Shown here piece after piece: positions 1-8,986 of a stretch of DNA of 42,541 bases. The stretch lies in NCBI GenBank assembly GCA_944389455.1, contig CALXMK010000025.1:1-42541 (forward strand), written 5' to 3'. The DNA comes from an uncultured Verrucomicrobiota bacterium. Its GTDB lineage: Bacteria; Verrucomicrobiota; Verrucomicrobiia; Limisphaerales; UBA1412. How positions within the stretch are numbered: the first letter of the stretch is position 1; every line of letters starts with the position of its first letter. Under the pieces are notes generated by a model, which did not search any database, was not told where the DNA came from, and saw nothing but the letters and a program-made list of their open reading frames with translations. The position numbers and the translations under genes were made by a program.

Positions 1-1338
1 GCCAGTGCCTTTGTGGAGAGTCAATTATTGGAGAGCATCGTCTTGCCGGAAGGGGTGCTTTCGGTAGGAAAAGAGGCTTTCAGGTATTGTGAGAATTTGC
101 GGAGTGTATCATTGCCTGAATCATTGCAGAATTTAGGAAGAAATGCTTTTGAGTATTGTTATGCTCTGGAAGAGATTTCGATTCCGGCCAATGTCGAGAC
201 ATTAAATGAGGGAGATAACTCGCAGCCGTTTAAGTTCTGTGAGTCGCTGGTCTCGATAGAGGTTGATCCGGATAACCGGAATTATAAGAGTGAGGAAGGG
301 GTTCTCTTCAGCAAGGATGGAAAAACCTTGATTGCCTATCCAGGGAGTCGAGTAGGAGAGTCTTATCAAATTCAAGAAGGCGTGGAGAAGCTTGGCGACT
401 ATGCGTTCTGCAAAGCGCAGAATCTGCAGGAGGTAACTCTGGGTGAAGATGTAGAGGAGATAGGTGCGTTTTGTTTTGCAGTTATGCCGGCACTTGTAAA
501 TATCAATTTCAACGAAAAAGTTCGTGTTTTGGGAATGGGCGCTTTTCGAGCCAATGAGAGTTTGGAAGAGATCACTTTGCCGGATTCTGTGAAAGAGCTG
601 GGAATAGCGACTTTTACGGATTGCGGGAGTTTGAGCCGAGTCACGATAGGCAAGGGAATAAGCAAATTGGATTATTTTCAATTCAGTGGTTCTCTGAATC
701 TGGCAGAGGTAGCGGTCAACGAAGAGAATCCAAATTATTCCACTGAGTCGGGTGTGGTGTACGACAAAGAGAAGACAACTCTGATTTATTATCCGCCAGC
801 ACGGGCGGGAGAGGAATTTGAGGTTCCCGCAGGAATTAAACGGGTCGAAATGGAAATGAATTCCGGGAATTTGAAGAGATTGATTCTGCCGGCTACTGTA
901 AGCTCTTTCAATGTTTGTTGGAAGGAGGAGGAGATGGCGTTGGAGGATATCTATTTCAAGGGTGCTTCTCCGGATATGGAGTCAACTATTCTGCCTGCTT
1001 CGGATAAAGTGGAGTATCACTACTTGGAAGGAATGGGAGGTTGGAAAGAGAATGACTCTCCCGATAACTGGCCTAAGTCAACGTTTGGATTCGAGTATTC
1101 GCCTCAACTGAACTTTACTATCTGGAGTTTGCCAGAGGATTCAGCAGAACTGTATATAGGGAAGAGAGAGCAGAGCGCAGAGGGGAAGAATATGCTGAAT
1201 CTGGTATTCGGCGGGATGCTGGAGAGCTCTGTGGATCAACAGACTTGGAGCGAGGTGACGAGCGTTTCGCCCTATCAAGCAGAGATAGATCCGGATAAGA
1301 AGGTCTTCTACCGGGTTCGCGCCCTCACTGCTGAATAA
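1..1338 (+). CDS. BspA-like leucine-rich repeat surface protein, 5' end cut off
   Basis: The reading frame is open from base 1 (it begins A-S-A-F-V-E-S), so the GTG at base 13 is not the start and the N-terminus, with any signal peptide, lies outside the window. The visible protein consists of irregular BspA/LRR_5-type repeats of the form 'L..I.LPE.v..IG..AF..C..L..v.lp', interrupted twice by a longer insert of the type 'VDPDNRNYKSEEGVLFSKDG..LIAYP'. The last ~70 residues form a separate module (from WSLPEDSAELYIG to FYRVRALTAE). This module is almost identical to the end of the next gene, while the repeat regions have diverged. BspA-type LRRs are known as cell-surface adhesion or binding scaffolds; the ligand here is unknown. 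A hairpin terminator follows. Confidence 0.88.
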   Translation, partial: ASAFVESQLLESIVLPEGVLSVGKEAFRYCENLRSVSLPESLQNLGRNAFEYCYALEEISIPANVETLNEGDNSQPFKFCESLVSIEVDPDNRNYKSEEGVLFSKDGKTLIAYPGSRVGESYQIQEGVEKLGDYAFCKAQNLQEVTLGEDVEEIGAFCFAVMPALVNINFNEKVRVLGMGAFRANESLEEITLPDSVKELGIATFTDCGSLSRVTIGKGISKLDYFQFSGSLNLAEVAVNEENPNYSTESGVVYDKEKTTLIYYPPARAGEEFEVPAGIKRVEMEMNSGNLKRLILPATVSSFNVCWKEEEMALEDIYFKGASPDMESTILPASDKVEYHYLEGMGGWKENDSPDNWPKSTFGFEYSPQLNFTIWSLPEDSAELYIGKREQSAEGKNMLNLVFGGMLESSVDQQTWSEVTSVSPYQAEIDPDKKVFYRVRALTAE

Positions 1339-1414
1339 GCGTTCGGTTTAGGGTAAAGTAGGGCAAAGAAATTCAAAAAGCCGGAAGGATATAATACCCT
1401 TCCGGCCTTTTTTT
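1122..1414 (+). repeat. 3'-end cassette, copy 1 (C-terminal module, stop and terminator)
   Basis: This stretch matches 3332-3624 at a constant offset of 2210 bases. By eye, 1157-1385 is identical to its partner and only two mismatches (1143 and 1156) precede it. It covers the last ~70 codons, the stop and the terminator of the LRR gene. Upstream of it the two genes are only moderately similar. Confidence 0.9.
1380..1414 (+). terminator. Rho-independent terminator of the first LRR gene
   Basis: A 9-bp stem GCCGGAAGG/CCTTCCGGC with a 9-nt loop is followed by a run of T at 1408-1414, about 40 bases after the stop codon. Confidence 0.85.
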
Positions 1415-1514
1415 ACAAACTGATAAGGGGGGATTCGGAGAGATTAAGACTCAGGTGCATACTATATTTATGAAAAATAATTATATGAAAAAATAAAATT
1501 TTCTTAAAAATATC

Positions 1515-1543
1515 TTTTCATTTTTGTAAAATGAAGCTATTCT
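1515..1543 (+). promoter_or_regulatory. Possible promoter of the second LRR gene
   Basis: TTTTCA (1515-1520) and TATTCT (1538-1543) are separated by 17 bases in an A/T-rich stretch, placing a start site about 60 bases before the ATG. The -35 is poor, so this is a weak call. The start codon at 1608 has no clear Shine-Dalgarno sequence. Confidence 0.3.
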
Positions 1544-1607
1544 AGTAACGACATTTTGGAGACAGCTTTTTAAAAAGATTGATAACCCCTCCGGAACATA
1601 TAAAATT

Positions 1608-3548
1608 ATGAAGAATTCAAATATTATAAAGACATTAGCGCTGAGTGCGTTGATTCCATTTTCTATGTGGGGGCAGGCTGCTGCTTTTGAGGATTTTCAG
1701 TATGAGATTACCGCAGAGAATACGGTGACAATTACCGGATATGCCGGTACGAATACGGAGGTGAGTATCCCCGCTGAGATAGAGGAACTGCCGGTGACGG
1801 CTGTGGGGGCGGAGGCTTTTATGGAATCAGGTATACTGACTCGGATTGTGATACCGGATACGGTGATTCTGATTGATGAAAGAGCGTTTAAGGAATGCGC
1901 TTCGCTGTCAAAGGTTTTTCTTAAGGGAAAAGAGGAACTGACTATTAGGGGAGAGGCTTTTGCCGAATGTGCTTTGCTGAAGGGGGTCTATTTTTATTCG
2001 GAGAAGCCTCCCGTAATGGAATATGAAGTGGAGGAGGAGTTTCCGTTCTATCATACGGAAGCGACGATTTATTATCCGATTTCTAATGCATGGAAAGATT
2101 TTCTGGATGAGAAGCTGAACTATCAAACCTGGTATCCGGAATCGATTTATGGAAATCTTGGAGAGAGATATGGAGATTATTACTATCGGATTACGGAAGA
2201 GAATACGGTAGTAATCAGCGGTTATGAGGGGATAGAAGATGTGCCGGTGGTTCCTTCGGAGATAGAGGGCTTGCCGGTGACGGTTATAGCGGGTACAGCT
2301 TTTAGAAACAATGCTGTCATGGAGGACATAGTTCTGCCGGAATCGCTGGTTTGTATCGAGAGTGATTCTTTTTTAGGCTGTAGGCTGCTAAAGAGTATTC
2401 GGATTCCCGCGGGAGTTGAGTTAATAGGGGATCCATATAACACGGTTTTCACGGGATTCTTGGCCCTTTCGACTTCGTTGGAATCGATAGAGGTGGATCC
2501 GGAGAATCAGAATTATAAGAGTGAGGAGGGAATACTCTTCAGTAAGGATGGGAAGAGATTGATCGTTTATCCGCATAATTATGGTCAGAGTTTCTATCGA
2601 ATACCGGATACGGTAGAAAAGATTGAATACGGAGCTTTTGCCGGAGATCAGAATCTGGAAGAGATAGAAATGGGTGACAACGTGAAGGAGATAGGTTATA
2701 TGGCCTTTTTGAGCTGTGAGAAACTTGCGAAAATAACGTTTGGAAATAGTGTTAAGAGCATGGTTCTGGCTATTAATCTTTGCCCGGAGCTAACTTCTTT
2801 AGATATTCCGGATTCGGTGGAGAGTATAGAGAGTGCCATCAAAAATTGTGAGAATCTGACCTCTCTGACGATAGGCAAGGGAGCAAAGAACTTCATGTCA
2901 GTAGGAAAGAACTGTCCGAAGCTGGAGAGAGTGGATGTTGATGCGGAGAATCCATGGATAAGCAGTGAGGATGGAGTGGTTTTCAATAAGGATAAGAGCG
3001 AAATGCTCTTTTATCCGCCGAGTCGCCCGGGTGAGGAGTATGAAGTTCCGGATACGGTGAAAAAAATCTGGCAGATAGAGGAGATTTTTCAATTGAAGAA
3101 AATGATTTTCCCAGCCTCATTGGTATATATAAGCAACTGGTTTGGAGAGGGTGTGTCTTATTATTTCAAAGGGACACCGCCTAATTTTCCAAAGGGAACT
3201 TTTCCGGTTTACTCACACAAATTAGACATCTCTATTTATTATTTAGATGGAGTGGCAGGTTGGGAACCCAATGTGGTTCCGGAGAATTGGGCCAGAGTTT
3301 TCTATGGAATTCAATTTAATACTATTGAGCCCTGGAGTTTGCCAGAGGATTCGGCAGAACTGTATTTAGGGAAGAGAGAGCAGAGCGCAGAGGGGAAGAA
3401 TATGCTGAATCTGGTATTCGGCGGGATGCTGGAGAGCTCTGTGGATCAACAGACTTGGAGCGAGGTGACGAGCGTTTCGCCCTATCAAGCAGAGATAGAT
3501 CCGGATAAGAAGGTCTTCTACCGGGTTCGCGCCCTCACTGCTGAATAA
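1608..3548 (+). CDS. Secreted BspA-like leucine-rich repeat protein
   Basis: This 646-residue protein has a Sec signal peptide (MKNSNIIKTL.., hydrophobic to about residue 25, likely cleavage after GQAAA). Two opening segments of the form 'F.Y.IT.ENTV.ITGY.G' (about residues 28-40 and 192-205) introduce LRR_5/BspA repeats. These carry the same 'VDPENQNYKSEEGILFSKDG' type insert as the upstream gene. The protein ends in a ~70-residue module closing with FYRVRALTAE. The repeats form a curved beta scaffold in known BspA proteins, exposed at the cell surface; a binding role here is inferred. It is transcribed in the same direction as the preceding LRR gene, but a terminator separates them, so it probably has its own promoter. 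Confidence 0.9.
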   Translation: MKNSNIIKTLALSALIPFSMWGQAAAFEDFQYEITAENTVTITGYAGTNTEVSIPAEIEELPVTAVGAEAFMESGILTRIVIPDTVILIDERAFKECASLSKVFLKGKEELTIRGEAFAECALLKGVYFYSEKPPVMEYEVEEEFPFYHTEATIYYPISNAWKDFLDEKLNYQTWYPESIYGNLGERYGDYYYRITEENTVVISGYEGIEDVPVVPSEIEGLPVTVIAGTAFRNNAVMEDIVLPESLVCIESDSFLGCRLLKSIRIPAGVELIGDPYNTVFTGFLALSTSLESIEVDPENQNYKSEEGILFSKDGKRLIVYPHNYGQSFYRIPDTVEKIEYGAFAGDQNLEEIEMGDNVKEIGYMAFLSCEKLAKITFGNSVKSMVLAINLCPELTSLDIPDSVESIESAIKNCENLTSLTIGKGAKNFMSVGKNCPKLERVDVDAENPWISSEDGVVFNKDKSEMLFYPPSRPGEEYEVPDTVKKIWQIEEIFQLKKMIFPASLVYISNWFGEGVSYYFKGTPPNFPKGTFPVYSHKLDISIYYLDGVAGWEPNVVPENWARVFYGIQFNTIEPWSLPEDSAELYLGKREQSAEGKNMLNLVFGGMLESSVDQQTWSEVTSVSPYQAEIDPDKKVFYRVRALTAE

Positions 3549-3624
3549 GCGTTCGGTTTAGGGTAAAGTAGGGCAAAGAAATTCAAAAAGCCGGAGGGAT
3601 ATAATTCTCTTCCGGTCTTTTTTA
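3332..3624 (+). repeat. 3'-end cassette, copy 2
   Basis: Direct repeat of 1122-1414. It includes the C-terminal module, stop codon and terminator of the second LRR gene. Confidence 0.9.
3590..3623 (+). terminator. Rho-independent terminator of the second LRR gene
   Basis: The hairpin is homologous to the one at 1380-1414, followed by T at 3618-3623. Base changes in the left arm (CCGGAGGG) are tolerated as G-T wobble pairs, so the stem survives. Confidence 0.8.
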
Positions 3625-3642
3625 ATTATAGAGTTAGAATAT

Positions 3643-3672
3643 AAAAAAGAAAAGGGACGGGATTCCCGTCCC
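3643..3672 (-). terminator. Terminator of the Gfo/Idh/MocA oxidoreductase gene
   Basis: A perfect 8-bp stem GGGACGGG/CCCGTCCC with a 3-nt loop lies at 3654-3672. Read on the minus strand it is followed by TTTTCTTTTTT. It sits 40 bases after the oxidoreductase stop and back to back with the LRR terminator. Confidence 0.88.
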
Positions 3673-3711
3673 TGATGAAATTATAGTATAGTTAAAACCA
3701 CTTAGAATCTA

Positions 3712-5040
3712 CTAGGATTCTTTGATCCAGCTTCCGTAGGGTTCACGTTGTTCGCGATCCAAAAGGGCGTTAGCCTCTTCATTATTGGTAATCACTTCCC
3801 GTTTGGGATCCCAATGGATTTCTTTATTGGTCCAATAAGCGATATTGCAGAGGTGGCAGACGGTTACGCTGCGGCAGCCGACTTCCACATCACAGATAGG
3901 TTTCTTATGAGCACGAATGCTGTCAACCCAATCTTGATGATGATTATTGCTCTCATAGAGTTTAACATCACTGTCGGTGAATTGGATATCTTCGACTTCC
4001 TCAGGGGCAAAGCCGATCTTACCGCGATCAACATAGATACGGCCTTCACTGCCGATGAATTGGATTCCAAATGAATCTTTGCGTCCATCTCGTTCCAGGG
4101 TGTTGTCACCGCCATGCTGTACCATAACGCCGTTTTCATAGTAGAATTTGATTCCACTGGTGGCGCCTTCATTGCCGGGAGGAACGAATTTAACCGGACC
4201 GCTTTCATCCATACCCAAGGCCCATTGGACGATATCGTAATGGTGGCAGCCCCAGTCGGTAGTCATGCCGCCAGAGTATTCACGGTAGTCACGCCATGGA
4301 TAGAAGTGATGTATGCCGCGAGGGCTGAGCTGAGAATTGTATCCCCGATAGGGGGCTGGACCCAGCCACATATCCCATTTGAGACCTTTAGGGGCTTCTT
4401 CGGTGGGAAGATCACACCAGCGAGAAGGACCTCCGATATTAACGATAATTTTTTCAATCTTGCCGATTTTGCCGTTACGAACCATTCTGGCTGCGCGACG
4501 GAATTCGGCGCTGGAGCGTTGTTGACTGCCAGTTTGGAAAATGATGTCGTTTTTACGGACCGCATCGACCATAGCGCGTGCCTGACGAACGGTTAAGCTC
4601 AATGGTTTTTCGCAATAGATATGCTTTTTGGCATTAGCGGCCATGATGACGGGAATGCTGTGCCAATGGTCTGGTGTAGCAATAAAGATTGCGTCAATAT
4701 CTTTGCGAGCGATGAGTTCACGGAAATCATAATAGGCATCGCACTTAGGATCGTTTTCTCCCCGTTCTTTATAGCGATTGATAACGGTTTCCTTGGCGTT
4801 ATTGAGTCTATCGGTATCAACATCACAGACAGCTAAAACACGAGCATCATTCCTGCCCAGAAAGGCGCCCAAATGGCCACGATTCTGCATACCGATGCCG
4901 ATAAAACCGACATTAAGTCTGTTGTTGGGTTTTTCTTCCGCTTTTGCGTTCCAAATAGCTGAGGGTAAAATAAAAGGTACCGCCAGCGCTGTTGAAGCGG
5001 ATTTAATAAAATTACGCCGTGAGACGAGAATTTTCTTCAT
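3712..5040 (-). CDS. Tat-exported Gfo/Idh/MocA-family oxidoreductase
   Basis: Predicted NAD(P)-dependent sugar or cyclitol dehydrogenase of 442 residues. The N-terminus carries a twin-arginine signal (SRRNFIK, residues 7-13, then a hydrophobic stretch ending near NAKA). The Rossmann motif GFIGIG is at 45-50 and the family's catalytic EKP lysine motif at 144-146; the C-terminal alpha/beta domain contains GGMTTDWGCHHYD. I chose the ATG at 5040. The frame extends upstream to a TTG at 5076, but that would bury the Tat signal behind 12 extra residues. Exported members of this family are abundant in Verrucomicrobiota and Planctomycetes and are often tied to sugar breakdown. The substrate cannot be told from sequence. 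It stands alone, with its own terminator. Confidence 0.88.
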   Translation of the reverse strand: MKKILVSRRNFIKSASTALAVPFILPSAIWNAKAEEKPNNRLNVGFIGIGMQNRGHLGAFLGRNDARVLAVCDVDTDRLNNAKETVINRYKERGENDPKCDAYYDFRELIARKDIDAIFIATPDHWHSIPVIMAANAKKHIYCEKPLSLTVRQARAMVDAVRKNDIIFQTGSQQRSSAEFRRAARMVRNGKIGKIEKIIVNIGGPSRWCDLPTEEAPKGLKWDMWLGPAPYRGYNSQLSPRGIHHFYPWRDYREYSGGMTTDWGCHHYDIVQWALGMDESGPVKFVPPGNEGATSGIKFYYENGVMVQHGGDNTLERDGRKDSFGIQFIGSEGRIYVDRGKIGFAPEEVEDIQFTDSDVKLYESNNHHQDWVDSIRAHKKPICDVEVGCRSVTVCHLCNIAYWTNKEIHWDPKREVITNNEEANALLDREQREPYGSWIKES

Positions 5041-5246
5041 ACGTCCTAATTCTAGCAATCTGAAAAAAGGGTACAAGAAATTTTATTATAAAAATACACT
5101 TTGTTGAAATCAGAGTCTGCTCTCTTAGAAGCAAATGAAAAGTCAAGAAAGAAATTATCATCCAACCGGTGAGAAGAATGACTTGATCTTAACTAGCGGA
5201 GGATGAGAAATTCAGATAATAAATCAGTTTCTTTGATATTTTCTTG

Positions 5247-5903
5247 TTATTCTTTGTAGAGGGTAGGATCAGGAATTCCGGCCAGAGCAAAGGATTCTTT
5301 GCGTTCTGTGCAGGTGCCGCAGTGGCCGCAATGGAGAGTACCACCGCAATAACAGGACCAGGTTTGTGAGTAATCGATTCCGAGCTTTGTCCCTCGGCGG
5401 ATAATTTCCGTTTTATCCACATTGGCAAAAGGGGCCAAAATCCGTATTCCGGCATAGGTGCCAGCGGTGATGGCGGCTTCCATTTTGAGGAGGAAATCGT
5501 TGCGGCAGTCAGGGTAAATGGCATGGTCACCGGAGTGGGCAGCGATAACAATTGCTTCCGCTCCTAAACTTTCAGCTAAGCCGGCGGCAATGGAGAGCAT
5601 AATCCCGTTACGGAAAGGAACAACGGTACTCTGCATATTTTCCTGGTTATAGCGGCCTTCGGGAATTTCACCTCCGGATTGTAGAAGATCGGATTTAAAG
5701 AGTTTATTGATAAAGTCCAGAGAGATAATTTCATGATGGATTCCTGTTTGGTTAGCATGCCATGCCGCAAATTTAAGTTCTTGATCATTATGCTTGGAGC
5801 CATAATGAAAACTAAGTGCAGCTGTGACGGAGTGCTCTTGGAGTGTATAATAAAGAGCTGTGACGGAATCGATTCCGCCGCTGAGGAGAATGAGTGTCTT
5901 CAT
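5247..5903 (-). CDS. queC: 7-cyano-7-deazaguanine synthase
   Basis: ATP-dependent conversion of 7-carboxy-7-deazaguanine to preQ0 in queuosine biosynthesis, in the cytoplasm. The 218-residue protein starts with the PP-loop SGGIDS (8-13) and ends with the zinc-binding cysteine cluster (SCYCGG..HCGHCGTC) typical of QueC. Length is normal for the family. It is the last gene of a compact minus-strand run: queF ends 25 bases upstream and pdxJ lies just before that. No clear Shine-Dalgarno sequence precedes the ATG. queD and queE are not in this window. Confidence 0.95.
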   Translation of the reverse strand: MKTLILLSGGIDSVTALYYTLQEHSVTAALSFHYGSKHNDQELKFAAWHANQTGIHHEIISLDFINKLFKSDLLQSGGEIPEGRYNQENMQSTVVPFRNGIMLSIAAGLAESLGAEAIVIAAHSGDHAIYPDCRNDFLLKMEAAITAGTYAGIRILAPFANVDKTEIIRRGTKLGIDYSQTWSCYCGGTLHCGHCGTCTERKESFALAGIPDPTLYKE

Positions 5904-5928
5904 GCTATAGAGGGATTAATATATTTTC

Positions 5929-6393
5929 CTATCCTTGATATATTGAAAGAGGAGCAGCAGATTGCGGGTATTGAACTCGGGTGGTTAGGCTGATACCGCC
6001 GCGGGCGTGAAATTGGGCTTCCACAATCAGGCTTTTAGGCGAGCAGGCTTTTTTAAAGTCATCAAAGATACGGTTTGTGATGTTCTCATTAAAATCCTTC
6101 TGATTTCGATACGAGGCGAGATAAAATTTCAGCGATTTGGTTTCCACGCATCGTTGCCCGGGGACATAGAGAATATCAATTTGGGCATAATCCGGCTGAC
6201 CTGTGACCGGACAGAGGGAGGTAAAATCTGTGGAGTGAAATTTGACCCAGTAATCTCGATCCGGATTCCGATTAGGGAATGTTTCCAATATGGAAGCGGA
6301 AGGTGAATTGGGAAAAGATTGTTTGGAATTGCCCAGCAGAGTCAGATCTGAAAGAGGAGCCTGAGATGAGGATGAATCATGGGGTACAGACAT
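5929..6393 (-). CDS. queF: NADPH-dependent 7-cyano-7-deazaguanine reductase
   Basis: Reduces preQ0 to preQ1, the step after QueC in the queuosine pathway. At 154 residues it is a short, single-domain (type I) QueF. The catalytic cysteine lies in SLCPVTGQPD (Cys61, Asp68), followed by the QueF signature ETKSLK (84-89) and YRN. The first ~40 residues are Ser/Pro-rich and do not look conserved. It lies 15 bases after pdxJ and 25 bases before queC, so the two queuosine steps are almost certainly co-transcribed. Confidence 0.95.
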   Translation of the reverse strand: MSVPHDSSSSQAPLSDLTLLGNSKQSFPNSPSASILETFPNRNPDRDYWVKFHSTDFTSLCPVTGQPDYAQIDILYVPGQRCVETKSLKFYLASYRNQKDFNENITNRIFDDFKKACSPKSLIVEAQFHARGGISLTTRVQYPQSAAPLSIYQG

Positions 6394-6408
6394 ATTGATT
6401 TGATAGAA

Positions 6409-7155
6409 TTATTCTTTAAACGGATAGTGTTTTATAAGTTCGAGCATCTCCCGTACAGCGCATTTAATGCCGATATTGACGGCACGGCTGATGATTGAGT
6501 GACCGATGTTCAGTTCAACCAGATGAGGAACACGGTAAATTTGTTTGATATTGGTATAATTGATTCCGTGGCCGGCGTTGACTTTTAGTCCTAGTTTATG
6601 TGCTAGGGAGGCAGCTTCAATCAGTCGTTGGAGTTCCGCTTCCATTTCAGCTGGATTATCACGGGTTTCAGCAAAAGCACCGGTATGCAATTCAATAAAT
6701 TCGGCACCAATCCGTGCCGAGGCTTCAATTTGCTCCGGTTCCGGAGCGATAAAAAGACTGACTATAATACCTGCTTGACGCAGCTGTTTAACGGTAGGGG
6801 TGAGTTCTTTCTCTTGACCTTTGACGTCAAGACCACCTTCTGTAGTTACTTCTTGACGGCGTTCGGGGACAATACAGACGTTATCTGGCTTTAGATTTAG
6901 GGCTAATTGAACTATTTCCGGAACGTTGGCCATTTCCAGGTTCAGCCGGGTTCTGATTTTTTCCCGTAAGGAGAAGACGTCTCGGTCTTGGATATGACGG
7001 CGGTCTTCTCTCAGGTGAGCAGTAATTCCATGGGCTCCGGCTTGTTCACAGAGGAGGGCTATCTCGATGGGGTCTGGTTCACCGAATCCACGATTTTTGT
7101 ACCGTGCTTCGCGCAGGGTAGCGGTGTGGTCTATATTAACTCCCAGTTTCAGCAT
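6409..7155 (-). CDS. pdxJ: Pyridoxine 5'-phosphate synthase
   Basis: Condenses 1-deoxy-D-xylulose 5-phosphate with 3-amino-2-oxopropyl phosphate to pyridoxine 5'-phosphate (DXP-dependent vitamin B6 pathway). The 248-residue TIM-barrel protein has the family landmarks: [15 protein letters not shown] at the start, [35 protein letters not shown], and NAGHGINY followed by [12 protein letters not shown]. It sits 43 bases after an unknown exported protein and 15 bases before queF, in one minus-strand cluster. Confidence 0.97.
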   Translation of the reverse strand: MLKLGVNIDHTATLREARYKNRGFGEPDPIEIALLCEQAGAHGITAHLREDRRHIQDRDVFSLREKIRTRLNLEMANVPEIVQLALNLKPDNVCIVPERRQEVTTEGGLDVKGQEKELTPTVKQLRQAGIIVSLFIAPEPEQIEASARIGAEFIELHTGAFAETRDNPAEMEAELQRLIEAASLAHKLGLKVNAGHGINYTNIKQIYRVPHLVELNIGHSIISRAVNIGIKCAVREMLELIKHYPFKE

Positions 7156-7198
7156 AAGATATGAAAATATTTATTTGCGTGGTTTGTGATATGTTTTA

Positions 7199-8746
7199 TT
7201 AGAGCCGATCTGAAAGCCATTCCGTCAGAATCCAGAGCTCCAGAGAGGAGAGTCCGATAGAAGCGTTTCTCTCAATGAGAAGTTCTTTGGGACTGGTCTG
7301 TTCTGCACGGGTGATACAGTTGCCCAGATATTGACGGGCGGCAATGGTCCAGTTAAAGACTTTGGATTCCGGGGAAGAGTTTTTAGAGGCAGCGGTTTTT
7401 TCCTTAGTGAGGTCTTTTCTGCCTGTGCGGACTATCGGTTCCGGTTTGGAAAGTTCCATTTTAACAAGAGGGAAAAGCATCTGCCATTGAGGCAGTGTGT
7501 GTCCGGTCAATTCCCAAGAGTAGAAGAATAATTTGGGATTTTTACTGATAGCATTCCAGAGCTCCGGTGCCAAAGGAGTTCCTTTGGGAAGAGCTGCTAC
7601 TGTGCCGGCCATCAGGTAATTCTGTTTGTTGTCACTTACGGCGCGCAGAGTTGGAGTAAGCATGGGCCAGCCAACCCAGCCGACTTCTACATTATTAGTA
7701 TTGACGGCAAATTGGAGCGGATTACGGATTTCCGGGAAGTATTTGCTCAGACAGGCTGTGATTCCATTTCCCATTTTGGGAACATCAGCAGGAGCTGTCT
7801 CGGAAGAGCCTAACAGGATGGTATAGAAGGGGACATCGTAATTGTAAATGTAAAGTTGTTTGGGCGCATTGGCTTGAGGAGCAATCTCGTTCCAATGAGG
7901 CATATTTTCAAAGATTTTTTCTGAATTGCGGATGGCGGTTAGGTGCGAAAGAGGATCGGTAATGATATTGGTAGGAAGATTCCAGTTTTGGCTGAGCATA
8001 TCGGCCTCTTCGATAAGTAAAGTCCTGGCGGATAGACGGATGTTTTCTTCTTCTGGCCAGGCTCGAAGAGAGATGGATTCCACATTTTTCAGCAGAGGGC
8101 AGCTTTTGCCGAAAATTTTAGAGAGCAAAGGAACTTTCAGATCCATCAGAACAATATTATTGAGTATTTTATCAGCGGGCTGTTGACCATGAATCAGATT
8201 GACGGCCAATTTCTTGGGAAGTTGATCTTGGCTGTAAGTGTAATAGATAATCCAGCCGCAGCCATAGCCCAGAACTTTGGTTGTGCCGTCTTGAGTTCGA
8301 GTCCAGGTTTCTTCTTTATTGACCGTATTTTGTTCCGTTTTAAGAGTACCGGCATTTTTTTCTTTGGCGCGGAGCGAATTGAAAATTTTCTGAGCTTCAG
8401 AACTGCCGATTTTTGCCGCAAAGAGAAATGCGGGTTTTTCTTCTCCGATTATTTGAATATAGATTTCGTTATCGAGTAGATTGGGAATAGGTTTATCTCC
8501 CAGAAAAGAGATTGTTTTAGTTTTAAAAAGTTTATCAATTAATATTTTTTGAACTTCTAGGGAGAGAGGTAGTTTTAGAAGCTCTTTTAATTGAGTCCCT
8601 TTATTGGAACGTTTGATATTTTTAATTCCGGTAAAGTGGAAAGATAGAATTTCCTCCTCATTTGCAGCTTGAGCTGCAGGAGCGGTTGTGCCTGCCCATA
8701 AGAAGGCGATGGTCAACAGGCATATAAAATATTTCATTACTTTCAT
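7199..8746 (-). CDS. Exported protein of unknown function
   Basis: I do not recognise this 515-residue protein. It has a good Sec signal peptide (two lysines, then CLLTIAFLWAG, likely cleavage after AAQA near residue 27). After that there are no further membrane spans, lipobox or metal-binding motif that I can see. The sequence looks globular, with many Lys/Glu and an alternating hydrophobic pattern; a Lys/Ser-rich low-complexity stretch lies near residue 435-455. A second in-frame ATG follows at 8737. It is probably the first gene of the cluster with pdxJ, queF and queC (43-base gap). A periplasmic location is inferred. Confidence 0.8.
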   Translation of the reverse strand: MKVMKYFICLLTIAFLWAGTTAPAAQAANEEEILSFHFTGIKNIKRSNKGTQLKELLKLPLSLEVQKILIDKLFKTKTISFLGDKPIPNLLDNEIYIQIIGEEKPAFLFAAKIGSSEAQKIFNSLRAKEKNAGTLKTEQNTVNKEETWTRTQDGTTKVLGYGCGWIIYYTYSQDQLPKKLAVNLIHGQQPADKILNNIVLMDLKVPLLSKIFGKSCPLLKNVESISLRAWPEEENIRLSARTLLIEEADMLSQNWNLPTNIITDPLSHLTAIRNSEKIFENMPHWNEIAPQANAPKQLYIYNYDVPFYTILLGSSETAPADVPKMGNGITACLSKYFPEIRNPLQFAVNTNNVEVGWVGWPMLTPTLRAVSDNKQNYLMAGTVAALPKGTPLAPELWNAISKNPKLFFYSWELTGHTLPQWQMLFPLVKMELSKPEPIVRTGRKDLTKEKTAASKNSSPESKVFNWTIAARQYLGNCITRAEQTSPKELLIERNASIGLSSLELWILTEWLSDRL

Positions 8747-8901
8747 AAGTGGTTTTATATCGTTCCCAAACCTCTCTCTATTGGAACAAAAATAGTTTTT
8801 AAATGCAAGCAGGAGTTTGTATCAATAATAGGGGGAGAATAAATGGTGAAACCGGGTTAAATTGTCAATTCGGAGAGAATAAACGAAGTAAAGGAGAAAT
8901 T

Positions 8902-8954
8902 AAAAAACGAGTTAATGATTTTTATATGCTTTTGATTTTAAATCATTAACTCGC
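8902..8954 (-). terminator. Terminator of msrA
   Basis: A 15-bp perfect stem (CGAGTTAATGATTTT at 8908-8922 with its complement at 8940-8954) and a 17-nt loop lie 32 bases after the msrA stop. Read on the minus strand the stem is followed by TTTTTT. The rest of 8747-8986 shows no gene. Confidence 0.9.
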
Positions 8955-8986
8955 ATTAAAGGAGGAAATTTGATTTGCTGGGATTG

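Noticed and set aside
13..15. GTG as the start of the first LRR gene
   Set aside because: The frame is open to base 1 and continues the LRR pattern (SAFVESQLL), so the gene begins outside the window.
4114..4596. 160-codon open frame opposite the Gfo/Idh/MocA gene
   Set aside because: Antisense shadow of a conserved gene, with no ribosome site or family motif.
5041..5076. TTG start for the Gfo/Idh/MocA gene
   Set aside because: It would add 12 residues before a clean twin-arginine signal; the ATG at 5040 gives a normal Tat N-terminus.
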